45,503 nt of DNA from Lentisphaerota bacterium (GTDB lineage: Bacteria > Verrucomicrobiota > Kiritimatiellia > RFP12 > UBA1067). The DNA is taken from contig DUPH01000289.1 of assembly GCA_012838435.1 (NCBI GenBank), positions 1-45,503 of the forward strand, given 5' to 3'. The notes beneath the pieces were generated by a model. It did not search any database and had not been told where the DNA came from. It saw only the letters and a list, made by a program, of their open reading frames with translations. Position numbers and translations under genes: made by a program. Below are positions 7,306-15,540 of this stretch, one piece after another. Numbering within the stretch: position 1 is the stretch's first letter; each line of letters begins with the position of its first letter.

Positions 7306-7984
7306 TAGGCGGGGAGGGCAGGATGGTCACACCGGGCAGACGCTCGGCGGCGGAGACCCATCCATTGGTCCATTCAGTGCCGGGATCGAAGCGTGCGGGA
7401 TCGGGACGGATGTCGTCCGGCGTGCCGCGGATTTTGTCGGCGCCGCAGGAGAGCAGCACAGGCAGCCCGTTTGATGCTGGCGCGTACACGTATGGCGTGC
7501 CCCACGGGTCGCGTCGGAGCTGGTTGATGTAGGGGCCGTTCCAGCCTGACACTTGCGGATCACGCACGAGCGCGGCGAGTCCCTGTTCGACGCTGGGGAA
7601 GGTCCCGACATGGAAGCGATAGCGACCCAGCGCCTCGGCCAGTACATCCACGTGCCGCATGGCGCGAAAGTGCGGCGGTTCGGCTTCTTTGCGCTGCGAC
7701 GCGCGGTCGGAGGCGCGGAAAATCGCGCCACCCAGTATGGCCAACACCGCGATTACGGCAAAGTAAACCTTGGGAGTACGCCACAGGCCGGGCGCAACGT
7801 GCCCTTGTAGCGACGCCTTTTGTCGTTCGCTATCGCGTCGGATGCGTTCGACCGCGCGTCGGCGCGTCTGGCGCTCGCTGAGTTCCTTCATCGCCGGCAC
7901 GATCATGATCTTACCGCAGGCCGGACAGGCCGGCGGCGGGGCTTCGTCAAAGAGGTGTTTGCAGTATGGACAACGGTAGCGCAT
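7295..7984 (-). CDS. Zinc-ribbon / transmembrane / GspG-like pseudopilin-domain fusion protein
   Basis: 229 residues in three parts. Residues 1-25 hold a zinc ribbon (C5-x2-C8 and C20-x2-C23). A basic, charged helix spans about 34-60, and one transmembrane segment lies at 73-89. Residues 103-195 resemble the periplasmic domain of type II secretion major pseudopilin GspG: VGTFPSVEQGLAALVRDPQV, GWNGPYINQLRRDPWGTPYVY and LSCGADKIRGTPDDI, the last being the calcium-loop region. The usual GspG prepilin leader is missing; the zinc ribbon and membrane anchor take its place. The likely topology is ribbon in the cytoplasm and GspG-like domain outside. Function is unknown, and no partner gene is adjacent. 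Confidence 0.75.
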   Translation of the reverse strand: MRYRCPYCKHLFDEAPPPACPACGKIMIVPAMKELSERQTRRRAVERIRRDSERQKASLQGHVAPGLWRTPKVYFAVIAVLAILGGAIFRASDRASQRKEAEPPHFRAMRHVDVLAEALGRYRFHVGTFPSVEQGLAALVRDPQVSGWNGPYINQLRRDPWGTPYVYAPASNGLPVLLSCGADKIRGTPDDIRPDPARFDPGTEWTNGWVSAAERLPGVTILPSPPIEN

Positions 7985-7991
7985 AGGGGCG

Positions 7992-8173
7992 AAAGTAATA
8001 GGTAATAGGTAATAGTACCATTTAGGATTTAGGAGGTAGGATTTAGGAATTGGGAATGAACGCTGAAAACTCCTTGCCTATAACTTGAGCGTTAAACGTT
8101 TTTAACTCTGAACGCTGAACGTCGAACTCTGAACGCTGAAGTCGAAAACTCCTAAATCCTAAATCCTAAATTT
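7992..8173. repeat. Composite intergenic repeat block bracketed by inverted TTTAGGA words
   Basis: The block starts with three GTAATAG words, then TTTAGGATTTAGGA (8021 onward), GAACGCTGAA, CTCC-TTG-CCTATAACTT, several CTGAACGCTGAACGTCGAAC words, and ends with TCCTAAATCCTAAATCC (to 8172), the inverted form of the first TTTAGGA run. It separates hisI from the zinc-ribbon/GspG gene. No gene is present. Confidence 0.6.
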
Positions 8174-8182
8174 TCCTTCCCC

Positions 8183-8596
8183 TCATGGGTCCAGATTGGT
8201 GAGGGCGAGCGTGTCCATGTCGATACGGCGGTAGTAGCAATTGCGCGGTTCGTCTTTTTGATTTTTTGTGTGGCAGATGCCGCCACGACGCGGGCGCACG
8301 ATGTAGAGCAGTGAGTTTTGCTCGCAGTTGACGCGTGCCTCCAGCAGGTCGAAGGTCTCGCCGGAGGTCTTGCCTTTTTCCCATAGGACGTTGCGCGAGG
8401 TGCTCCAGAGAATCAGCGTGCGCTCTGCGAACGCCTTCCTCATGGCCAACTCGTTAGTGTAAGCGACCAGAATCACCTCGCGGGTGTCGGCGTTTTGCAC
8501 GGCCACCGGAATTGCGTCCTTGCAGGTCTCGGCGATCTTGGCGATCTTGGCGAAATCCAGCGTCAGGGTGTTGCCTTCTTCAAGTTCTTTGCTCAT
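8183..8596 (-). CDS. hisI: Phosphoribosyl-AMP cyclohydrolase-like protein (HisI family)
   Basis: 137 residues from the chosen ATG, which has AGGA 6 bases upstream; an ATG at 8617, touching the stop of the kinase gene (TAATG), is the alternative. HisI opens the purine ring of PR-AMP in histidine synthesis. Family features present are LILWSTSRNVLWEKGKTSG and three cysteines in NCEQN, GICHTK and NCYYRR that match the zinc-ligand positions. In canonical HisI the first of these is DCDGD, whose aspartates bind Mg; here it reads NCEQN, so the acidic ligands are largely missing. It may be a divergent active branch or a repurposed paralogue. It is translationally linked to the kinase and methyltransferase genes upstream. 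Confidence 0.8.
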   Translation of the reverse strand: MSKELEEGNTLTLDFAKIAKIAETCKDAIPVAVQNADTREVILVAYTNELAMRKAFAERTLILWSTSRNVLWEKGKTSGETFDLLEARVNCEQNSLLYIVRPRRGGICHTKNQKDEPRNCYYRRIDMDTLALTNLDP

Positions 8597-8616
8597 GGCG
8601 TTTCCTATGATGTGCA

Positions 8617-10281
8617 TTAGTAGGTTAGTTGGCTGCCGCCGATGTATTCGCGCAGGATGGAGTCGCCGGGGACAATGTCCGGCGCGAGGGGTGAGAAGTT
8701 GTGCAGGAAGCCAGAGAGGCGGCGCGCCTCAATGTAGGCCTCGTCCCATGGCTTGATCTGGTTGAGCAGCGGTGCGGCCAGCGGTTTCAGCACGGCCAGT
8801 TCATAGTCGAGGGCGGAGTTGAATACGGCATCGGCGAGGTGCTGATAGGGATAGATCCAGCGCTTTTCGCCACGCGCGATAGAGGGCCACATGCGCAGGG
8901 TCTCGATCGCAGAGCGGTTGCGGAAGTGGTGGTCACGCACCATGCGCCGGATGATGCGGGTGTCGGTGGTGGAGATGCGCGTGCTGCTGTCGACGCCGAG
9001 TTGCGTGAGGGTGTTGATGTAGATCAGGAATTTCTGCTCCTGCGGCACATCGGCGGTCAACTGCGGGTTGAGGCTGTGGATGCCCTCCATCACGATGATG
9101 CTGTTTTCGGGCAGGCGCGTGGCGGTGGGCTGGTCGTAGCCCTCTTTTGTTCTGAAGTCGAAGGCGCGCAGATAGACCTCTTCGCCGGCCATCAGGCGCA
9201 ACAGGTCGCTGTTGAGGCGCGGCAGATCCATGGATTCGATGTGCTCGTAATCGAGGTTGCCGGCCGCGTCGCGCGGATTGCGCGCGTCCCCCACGAAGTA
9301 GTTGTCGGTGGAGATCAGGGTGGGGTGGTAGCCGTTGACGCGCAGGTGGGTGATGAGTCGCTTCGAGAAGGTGGTCTTGCCAGCCGAGGAGGGGCCGGCG
9401 ACCAGCACCAGACGCACGGGCGGCGTGCGTTGCACAATGGCGTCGGCGATGCGGGCGAGCTTCTTGTCGTGCAGGGCTTCGATCGTATGTACAAAGTCGT
9501 CGACGCGTTTTTCGACCACCGCCTGATTGAGTTCACCGACAGTAGTGATGCCGACGATCTTGCCCCATTCGATGTGTTCGTGGTAGACCGTGAAGAGGTA
9601 TTCGTGGGGCGGCAACGGCGGCAATTCACGCGGGCGTGCGGATGTCGGCACGTTGAGGACGAAGCCGCTGTTATGGGGGATCAGGTCGAACAGTTCCAAC
9701 AGGCCGGTACGCGGCACCAGCGGCTCCTGGCTCAGTTCGAAGAACGATCCGCACTGCGCTAGGCAAACGACCGGCGGATTGCGGTGCGCGAGCAGGTGCA
9801 GCTTGTCGGTTTGCCCGGATTCGCGGAAGAGGTGGGTCGCGGCTTCATAAGAGACGGTGGTCGGCGTGATGGGGAGGTCGCGACGGATGGTCTCCTGCAT
9901 CGCCGCTTTGAGGCGTTTGATATGGGCTTCGATCGCGGCGGGCGAGCGGTCGGACCATTGCACTGTGCAGTAAAGACCGGCACCGACCGAGTTACGCACG
10001 CGGCATTCAAGGTCGGGGTAAAGTTTGTGGGCGGTCTTGGCCAAGAGGAAGCAGAGAGAGGTGCGATAGATGTTCCAGCCGTGAGGGTCTTGGATGGTCA
10101 GCGGTGTGAGCGTCGCATCGGTCATGAGGGGCATGAAGAGCGGCACCACCATATTGTTGGCAATCGCGCCGAGGACGGGATGGCCATCGCTGTTGACTGT
10201 GGGCAACAGATCGCCGATGCGTGTACCCGTCGAGACGACGACGGGCGGTGAGCCTTTGACGGTTACGGTGATGGCGCGCAT
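8617..10281 (-). CDS. Uridine kinase-like nucleoside kinase with N-terminal TGS/ThrRS-like region
   Basis: 554 residues. The N-terminal part (about 1-70) looks like a TGS-type ubiquitin-fold domain, and residues about 70-270 resemble the threonyl-tRNA synthetase editing-domain-like region found in long bacterial Udk homologues. The kinase domain follows with a Walker A motif GPSSAGKTT (296-304), STDNYF (324-329), LDYEHIESMDLPRLNSDL (343-360) and IVMEGIHSLNP. Family members phosphorylate uridine/cytidine, or belong to the phosphoribulokinase/uridine kinase superfamily with unproven substrates. Its first 19 bases overlap the end of the RlmL-like gene and its stop touches hisI, so three genes form one operon. 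Confidence 0.85.
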   Translation of the reverse strand: MRAITVTVKGSPPVVVSTGTRIGDLLPTVNSDGHPVLGAIANNMVVPLFMPLMTDATLTPLTIQDPHGWNIYRTSLCFLLAKTAHKLYPDLECRVRNSVGAGLYCTVQWSDRSPAAIEAHIKRLKAAMQETIRRDLPITPTTVSYEAATHLFRESGQTDKLHLLAHRNPPVVCLAQCGSFFELSQEPLVPRTGLLELFDLIPHNSGFVLNVPTSARPRELPPLPPHEYLFTVYHEHIEWGKIVGITTVGELNQAVVEKRVDDFVHTIEALHDKKLARIADAIVQRTPPVRLVLVAGPSSAGKTTFSKRLITHLRVNGYHPTLISTDNYFVGDARNPRDAAGNLDYEHIESMDLPRLNSDLLRLMAGEEVYLRAFDFRTKEGYDQPTATRLPENSIIVMEGIHSLNPQLTADVPQEQKFLIYINTLTQLGVDSSTRISTTDTRIIRRMVRDHHFRNRSAIETLRMWPSIARGEKRWIYPYQHLADAVFNSALDYELAVLKPLAAPLLNQIKPWDEAYIEARRLSGFLHNFSPLAPDIVPGDSILREYIGGSQLTY

Positions 10282-11576
10282 GTCTTATCTCCTTCGTAGA
10301 GGTCAAAAACGATCAGGCGGCATTCGATGGGGCCGTTGTAAAATGTGATGCGGCGCGAGGAGCGCAGGCCGATGCGGCGCGACAGCTCCATGTTGCCGGT
10401 AAAGACGCAGCCTGTGTAGCCGGCACCTTTCTGCTTGAGGAAATCGCCGATACGGCCGTAAAGCTCGTCCAGCGGTTCGCCGGGAACTGGTTCTTCGGCC
10501 GGGGCATCGGGGGCATCCACTGCGGCGTCCGCCGTTAGATCGGCGGCGTCGACAGCGGCACCTGCGGTCAGGCGCTCGCCGTAGGGTGGATTCATGAAGA
10601 TCACGCCGGGCGGCGGCGGCAGACGGGTGTCCGCGAAATCGCAGGTGCCGAAGGTCATGTATTCCGCGACACCGGCGGCGATGGCGTTGAGATGGGCGGT
10701 TTCGACGACGTCCTCGGAGACGTCGGTGGCGATAATCGGCGGCAGGTTCTCGCGGCGTTCTTGTTGGCGCGCGACGGCAACCATGTCTTTCCAGATCTGC
10801 TCGGGCGTGGCACCGAAACGCTGGCGCACGCTGACGCCGGCTTTCTCACCGGGGATCATGCGGCGGTAACCTTTGATCGCCATGAAACCGAAATGGCTTT
10901 TAAAGCTGCCCGGGGCGCGGTTGATCGCGTAGAGCGCCGCCTCGATGGCGGGCGTCCCGCTGCCGCACATCGGCACGACAAACGGCGAGTTGCCGTCCCA
11001 TCCGGAGGCCAGCACACAGCCGGCGGCGAGGGTTTCCTGCATCGGCGCGACGCCCGGATTTTTACGGTAGCCGCGCTTGGAGAGCGGTTCGCCGGTGGTG
11101 TCGATGTAGATGATCAGCTCGCTGTTTATCCAGTAGACGAAGACGGCGGCACCGTATGTTTCGCGACCGGAATCGGGGCGGCCGCCACGCTTGTCGCGGA
11201 TGCGATCGACGATCGCGTCTTTGGTGGTGAGCGATGGCATGCGGGTGTCGCGCACGGTTTCATTGCGCACCACGCTGTTGACCGTGAAGTAGCCGTCGAC
11301 GTCAATTAGGTTTTCCCAGTCGATCGAATAGACATCGTTGTAGAGGTAGCGCAGGTTGCCGCAGGTGGTTCGCAGCAGCGGCACCAGCACGCGGTGGGCG
11401 GTGCGTAACTGGAGATTGAGGGTCATCATGTCGCGCATGCCGCCGCGCACCACGACCGTGTTTTCGGTTGAATCGATGATCTTGTAGCCAAGGCGCGTCA
11501 GCTCTTGTGCCGTGAGCGGCGCAAGGCCGCGCGCACAGGAGACGATCAGGGGGTAGGTGTCTTTCCAGAGGTTCAT
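10263..11576 (-). CDS. THUMP-domain class I SAM-dependent RNA methyltransferase (RlmL-like)
   Basis: 437 residues. The N terminus (about 10-160) is a ferredoxin-like/THUMP module of the RlmL type (VSCARGLAPLTAQELTRLGY, RTAHRVLVPLL). The Rossmann methyltransferase part shows VPMCGSGTPAIEAAL (201-215), IIATDVSEDVVETAHLN (281-297) and the catalytic NPPYGERL (329-336). Homologues make N2-methylguanosine in 23S rRNA, so that role is the best guess. An Ala/Asp/Pro-rich low-complexity insert (about 338-368) follows the NPPY motif. The gene is first in an operon with the kinase and hisI (19-bp overlap). Upstream is a repeat region with a GGGGCAAGC hairpin at 11601-11621. Confidence 0.88.
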   Translation of the reverse strand: MNLWKDTYPLIVSCARGLAPLTAQELTRLGYKIIDSTENTVVVRGGMRDMMTLNLQLRTAHRVLVPLLRTTCGNLRYLYNDVYSIDWENLIDVDGYFTVNSVVRNETVRDTRMPSLTTKDAIVDRIRDKRGGRPDSGRETYGAAVFVYWINSELIIYIDTTGEPLSKRGYRKNPGVAPMQETLAAGCVLASGWDGNSPFVVPMCGSGTPAIEAALYAINRAPGSFKSHFGFMAIKGYRRMIPGEKAGVSVRQRFGATPEQIWKDMVAVARQQERRENLPPIIATDVSEDVVETAHLNAIAAGVAEYMTFGTCDFADTRLPPPPGVIFMNPPYGERLTAGAAVDAADLTADAAVDAPDAPAEEPVPGEPLDELYGRIGDFLKQKGAGYTGCVFTGNMELSRRIGLRSSRRITFYNGPIECRLIVFDLYEGDKTCAPSP

Positions 11577-11600
11577 TTCGCAAGCTGGAAGAGGGCGGGC

Positions 11601-11720
11601 GGGGCAAGCGACGCTTGCCCCGCAGTTAAGATTTAGGATTTAGGATTTAGGATTTAGGAGTTTCCGCTTCCGCCTATCACCTATTACCTGTCACCTATTA
11701 CCTATTGCTTCTTACCTCTT
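11601..11720. repeat. Hairpin plus TTTAGGA and ACCTATTACC repeats
   Basis: GGGGCAAGC (11601-11609) and GCTTGCCCC (11613-11621) form a perfect 9-bp stem with a 3-base loop, a short relative of the palindromes at 34673 and 30221. Four ATTTAGG units follow (11630-11659), then CACCTATTACCTGTCACC-type words (11676-11706), the inverted form of the GGTAATAG words near 8000. No gene is seen between 11577 and 11781. Confidence 0.55.
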
Positions 11721-11781
11721 ACTTCCGCCCCTCCCTCCCAGCACAGCCGCGCTACGCGCGGAGTTAGCAGTTCGTCCGGTC

Positions 11782-13179
11782 TTAGAATTCCCAACCGGGG
11801 CGGATGTAGGGCTTCACCAACGCGTTGGCCGCCTTGTTGTTGGTGAACTGCTGCTTGCGACTACTCCACTCCAGCTTGCCGGGGACCTGCTGCGCGATGC
11901 AGCCGACCAGCATGCTTTCCAGCATCGGCACCGAGTGGTCCACATCCGAGAAGCAGACATCGTTGCCCTTGCAGGCCTCGACGAACTCGATGTACTGACC
12001 ATTGGTGTTGCGGCGGAACTTGGCCGGGATGGCCTCTTCGGTCAGCGCCTCGTGCTTGGACATCGACTTCATCTTCTCCTCGTCGTTGAAGGCGATGTAG
12101 CCGTCCGCGCCGTAGTCGTTGGTGCTGCAGACCATGCCTTTGCTGCCCATGATCAAGCAGCCGGTTTTCGGCACCTGTCCCAGCGTCGTAACGACTTTGG
12201 GCATGATCTCCGCCGAAGGCTTGAGCTCGCCATCATACCAGTAGAGCGTCACTGCGGGCTTGGAGCCGCGGGCGGCATAGATCAGCTTGACGATGCTCTT
12301 GCTGGGATACGTGTCGTTGGCCTTGCCTTCAATCCGGATGCACTCAGCGGAGAGCACCCTGCCCAAGTTCAGGCCGCGGAAGGGCAGGTTCATGGTGTGG
12401 CAGGCCATATCGCCAAAGGCACCGGTGCCGAAATCGAAGAAACCACGCCACTTGAAGGTGTGATAGGTGTCTTTCTTGTAGGGGCGGAACGGCGCGGTGC
12501 CCAGCCAACTCTCCCAGTCCAACGAGGCCGGCACTGGATCGGAACCTTCGGGGCGGTTGAGGCCCTGCGGCCAGATCGGGCGGTTGGTCCACACGTGCAC
12601 CTCGGTCACATCGCCGAGAATACCGTTTTGCAGCAACTCAGCGTTACGGCGCAGGCCGTTGTTGGCGCTGCCCTGATTGCCCATCTGCGTGACCACGCGG
12701 TTCTCGTTGGCCACCTTCTCAAAATAACGCGCCTCCCAAATCGTGCGCACCAGCGGCTTCTGGACAAAGACATGGCACCCCTGTTTCATTGCGCGGACTG
12801 CGGCGGGCGCGTGCATGTGGTCCGGCGTCGAGACCGTCACCGCATCGAGGTTCTTGCACTCATCCAGCATCTTGCGGAAATCGCTGTAACATTTCACCTG
12901 CGACGGATTCTTGCCCTTCTTCTCGATCTCGGCGAGCGCCCTGTCGATCGGGCCGCGGTCCACGTCGCACAGGGCCACGATGTTTTCGCCGTGCTCGAAC
13001 ATCGGCATCCAGTCGCTCCAACCTTTGCCGCCGACGCCGATCACGCCGATGTTCAGTTTCTCACCCGGCTTTTTGTTGAATACGCGCGCGGGCCGCGACG
13101 AGACGCACCCTCCCGCTGCCAGAATTCCGGCTGCGCTAGCGCCGCCTTTGACGAAATCTCGACGATTTAACTGCATCAT
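11782..13179 (-). CDS. Tat-exported Gfo/Idh/MocA-family oxidoreductase
   Basis: 465 residues. The N terminus LNRRDFVKGGASAAGILAAG carries a twin-arginine motif and a hydrophobic core, with a Cys in GGCVSS that could act as a lipobox. The Rossmann segment LNIGVIGVGGKG, then VALCDVD, VTVSTPDHMHAPAA and HVFVQKPLVRTIWEAR (the EKP-like QKP motif), define the family. The stretch FFDFGTGAFGDMACHTMNLP with conserved Asp and His suits the substrate site of the exported NAD(P)-dependent sugar oxidoreductases common in Planctomycetota and Verrucomicrobiota. Substrate unknown. AGAGGA precedes the ATG, and a near-consensus promoter sits at 13263-13291. It lies 216 bp downstream of the agarase-like gene but probably has its own transcript. 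Confidence 0.9.
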   Translation of the reverse strand: MMQLNRRDFVKGGASAAGILAAGGCVSSRPARVFNKKPGEKLNIGVIGVGGKGWSDWMPMFEHGENIVALCDVDRGPIDRALAEIEKKGKNPSQVKCYSDFRKMLDECKNLDAVTVSTPDHMHAPAAVRAMKQGCHVFVQKPLVRTIWEARYFEKVANENRVVTQMGNQGSANNGLRRNAELLQNGILGDVTEVHVWTNRPIWPQGLNRPEGSDPVPASLDWESWLGTAPFRPYKKDTYHTFKWRGFFDFGTGAFGDMACHTMNLPFRGLNLGRVLSAECIRIEGKANDTYPSKSIVKLIYAARGSKPAVTLYWYDGELKPSAEIMPKVVTTLGQVPKTGCLIMGSKGMVCSTNDYGADGYIAFNDEEKMKSMSKHEALTEEAIPAKFRRNTNGQYIEFVEACKGNDVCFSDVDHSVPMLESMLVGCIAQQVPGKLEWSSRKQQFTNNKAANALVKPYIRPGWEF

Positions 13180-13262
13180 GATTCTTTTCCTCTTTGATGG
13201 TTCCCCGGTTGCCCGTCTTCACAGCCGGAAAATGCGTGTTAAAAAAACAGAAAACGTTGTTC

Positions 13263-13291
13263 ATTATAGGAAATCTAGAAACAGGGTTCAA
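13263..13291 (-). promoter_or_regulatory. Near-consensus sigma-70 promoter of the Gfo/Idh/MocA gene
   Basis: On the minus strand TTGAAC (13286-13291), a 17-bp spacer and a perfect TATAAT (13263-13268). The predicted start near 13256 gives a leader of about 77 bases to the ATG at 13179. Confidence 0.65.
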
Positions 13292-13395
13292 CCGCTAGTT
13301 TCCGGCGGACCGCGCGCCACCTCAAAAAACCTACGGTATTTTTTCTGTTTGACGGACCGTGCGGACGGGCCAGGGGCACGCAGCGTAAATGCCGT

Positions 13396-15483
13396 CTAAT
13401 GATTTGCGTTGAAGCGCGTCGCATACATCGTTGCGCCGACTTTACGCGCGGCTTCAACCAACTCGGGGTAAGGCTGGTCGGTGACCGTCAAGAAACCGAT
13501 CTGATAGTTTTCGCCGTCGAAACGTCCGGTCAATGCCTGATCGCGCCATTGGAACCAGTGGGTGCCGACATACCGCGGATGACGCAGGCACGACTCGACA
13601 AAAGCAACATAGCACGCGGCGCGTTCCGCTTGGTCCCGGGTGGAGACCAGACCAGTGTGGAAGAGGCCGCGGTCGAGCGCGCCGAAGTGGAATTCGCCGT
13701 TGATCATCGGCTTGTCTTCGCAGCCTTCCGGCAGGTCTTTGTCCGCCTGTCGACGATAGATGTTCACGCTCACGACATCGCAATACTTTGCGGAGGCGCG
13801 GTAGACGCTCGGCGCACCCCAAGCAATGCGGCAGCCGAGGTAGAGCTTGTCCGGCGCGACCGCTTTGACCGCGTCGCGGATGACGCGGAAATATTGCTCG
13901 GCGATCTGGGTGTGAAATGCCTCCAAGTCCGCGTCGCAGCGTTTTTCAGAAGGTTTGTTGGTGCTGGCAAGGAAGGCGTCCCATGTGTCGAAACCGGTGC
14001 CCCATGCGGCGTTCAGTGCGGCAACAGTCGGGTACCGGCCGACCAGCCAGTCGCGGAAGGCGATCTTGGCCGGTTGCGTGGCAGGCGAGCGCAGAGCACT
14101 CAGCGCCAGGGCGCGGTCATCCCCGCCCCAAGACAATTCGTTGTCCACAAAATACCCGATGCACCACGGATCGCTGACTGTGCCGGGCTTCTGCTGGTCA
14201 CGCGCGCGCTGCTGGATGCCATCAATAAATTCGCGTGCGAATGGATCGGGGAACTTTCCCCACCAGCCTTCGGACCCCTCGATGCGCGGGCCGCTGGTGT
14301 TCAGACATACGGTGTAGGGCGTACGGCGCTGGAGATAGACTCTAGAGTCGGACCAGTTGGCCACGGTGTTCAGCCCCCAGGCGCGGATACGGCGGTGCGC
14401 CAGATCGACATGCTGGTCGAACCAGGATTCGCCATATTTGCGCAGCAGATTCGCCCCGACGAAATTAAAGGTTCGGAAGTGCCCTTTGTCCTTGTAGAAA
14501 CCGTGCGGCGCCCAGTAGGCCGTGCCGTAGAACTCTTCAAACGGCGATCCCTTCTCCGGTAGCCACATGAAGTAGTTTTCGCGATGCGGGATGCCGGTCT
14601 CGGCACCGTGCCGTACGCAATCGACACCATGCGAGAAGAAGAGCCGCCCGTCGGGGTCTACCAGCCACCATGTACCGTCGACTTTCTCGGTGCGGAAGTG
14701 GCCGGTCGCCTTGAGCTGCGGTCCGCCGGTCCATCCGCCCCAGGCGTTGCGGTCTGTGGCAGGTCCTGCGGCATTGGCTGCAAGCCATGCCGCTTCCTGT
14801 GCCTTGGCCTGCTGGAGTTCGGCCTCATCATGTATTTTACCCGGCCAATCGTCATGGCGGAACTGACCGAAGCGGTCGACGAAGGGCAGGAAGGTGTCGG
14901 TCTTGAGCAACGTGAGCGGAGCCTTGTCCGTTTCGATCTTGAGGATTGCGAAGCGTGCTGGCTTGTCGGGCGAGTTGAGGAAGACATGCAACTCGGCGGT
15001 CTTGCGCACATTGAAGGAGCCGCCCTCAATCGCGACGGGATAACCCCGCATGCCGACCAGTTCAAGCGGCTGGTCGAGCATCCAAGGGCTCAGGCGCAGA
15101 TTGGTCTTGATCACGCCGACCGCTCCCGGTGCCAGCAACACGCTGCCGCCCGGCGAACGGTCTTTCTGGTGGCGGTTTTTGACGCTCAGATTGATGGTCA
15201 GCGCGCGTTCTGCGGCGTTGCTGACCGTGACGCGCAGCGGACCGTAATCGGCAAGGTCCATCTCGCCTGCCTTGAAGAACACCGTGGCACCCGGCCAGGC
15301 GTAACGTGTACCGGCGGTGACATGCACAGTCCGGCCTGCGTCAACACTGATGCTGCTGTCGGAATGCTGCCGCACGTCACATAGATCAGACGGCCAAAGC
15401 GTCAGCGATCCTCCCCGCGCGGTAGCGGTAACCCATGACAGCACGACGACGATAAAAGCACAGGACAAACGATAGTGTTGCAT
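13396..15483 (-). CDS. Exported agarase-like glycoside hydrolase (GH-A clan, GH50 type)
   Basis: 695 residues with an N-terminal signal peptide (to about residue 24). A beta-sandwich region (about 25-200) precedes a (beta/alpha)8 domain. TWWLVDPDGRLFFSHGVDCV (271-290) opens the catalytic domain as in beta-agarases. CIGYFVDNELSWG (441-453) supplies the likely acid/base Glu449 in an NE pair, and KPMINGEFHFG (591-601) the likely nucleophile Glu597. This architecture and these motifs resemble GH50 exo/endo-beta-agarases, so the substrate is probably agar-type galactan or a related beta-galactoside; this is family inference. The downstream Gfo/Idh/MocA gene could act on released sugars. Its start lies 58 bp after the stop of the pseudopilin operon's last gene. 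Confidence 0.82.
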   Translation of the reverse strand: MQHYRLSCAFIVVVLSWVTATARGGSLTLWPSDLCDVRQHSDSSISVDAGRTVHVTAGTRYAWPGATVFFKAGEMDLADYGPLRVTVSNAAERALTINLSVKNRHQKDRSPGGSVLLAPGAVGVIKTNLRLSPWMLDQPLELVGMRGYPVAIEGGSFNVRKTAELHVFLNSPDKPARFAILKIETDKAPLTLLKTDTFLPFVDRFGQFRHDDWPGKIHDEAELQQAKAQEAAWLAANAAGPATDRNAWGGWTGGPQLKATGHFRTEKVDGTWWLVDPDGRLFFSHGVDCVRHGAETGIPHRENYFMWLPEKGSPFEEFYGTAYWAPHGFYKDKGHFRTFNFVGANLLRKYGESWFDQHVDLAHRRIRAWGLNTVANWSDSRVYLQRRTPYTVCLNTSGPRIEGSEGWWGKFPDPFAREFIDGIQQRARDQQKPGTVSDPWCIGYFVDNELSWGGDDRALALSALRSPATQPAKIAFRDWLVGRYPTVAALNAAWGTGFDTWDAFLASTNKPSEKRCDADLEAFHTQIAEQYFRVIRDAVKAVAPDKLYLGCRIAWGAPSVYRASAKYCDVVSVNIYRRQADKDLPEGCEDKPMINGEFHFGALDRGLFHTGLVSTRDQAERAACYVAFVESCLRHPRYVGTHWFQWRDQALTGRFDGENYQIGFLTVTDQPYPELVEAARKVGATMYATRFNANH

Positions 15484-15540
15484 GCGGGAATGATGGCACA
15501 GAGACGCTCCTGAATCAAGCGGAGATACTGGCCGGCGACG

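Noticed and set aside
11935-13170. 411-codon open frame opposite the Gfo/Idh/MocA gene
   Set aside because: Composition typical of an antisense shadow; the family motifs are on the minus strand.
13320-13345. A-run / T-run inverted repeat as terminator after the agarase-like gene
   Set aside because: The stem contains mismatches next to its A/T arms and would be weak, so it was not listed.
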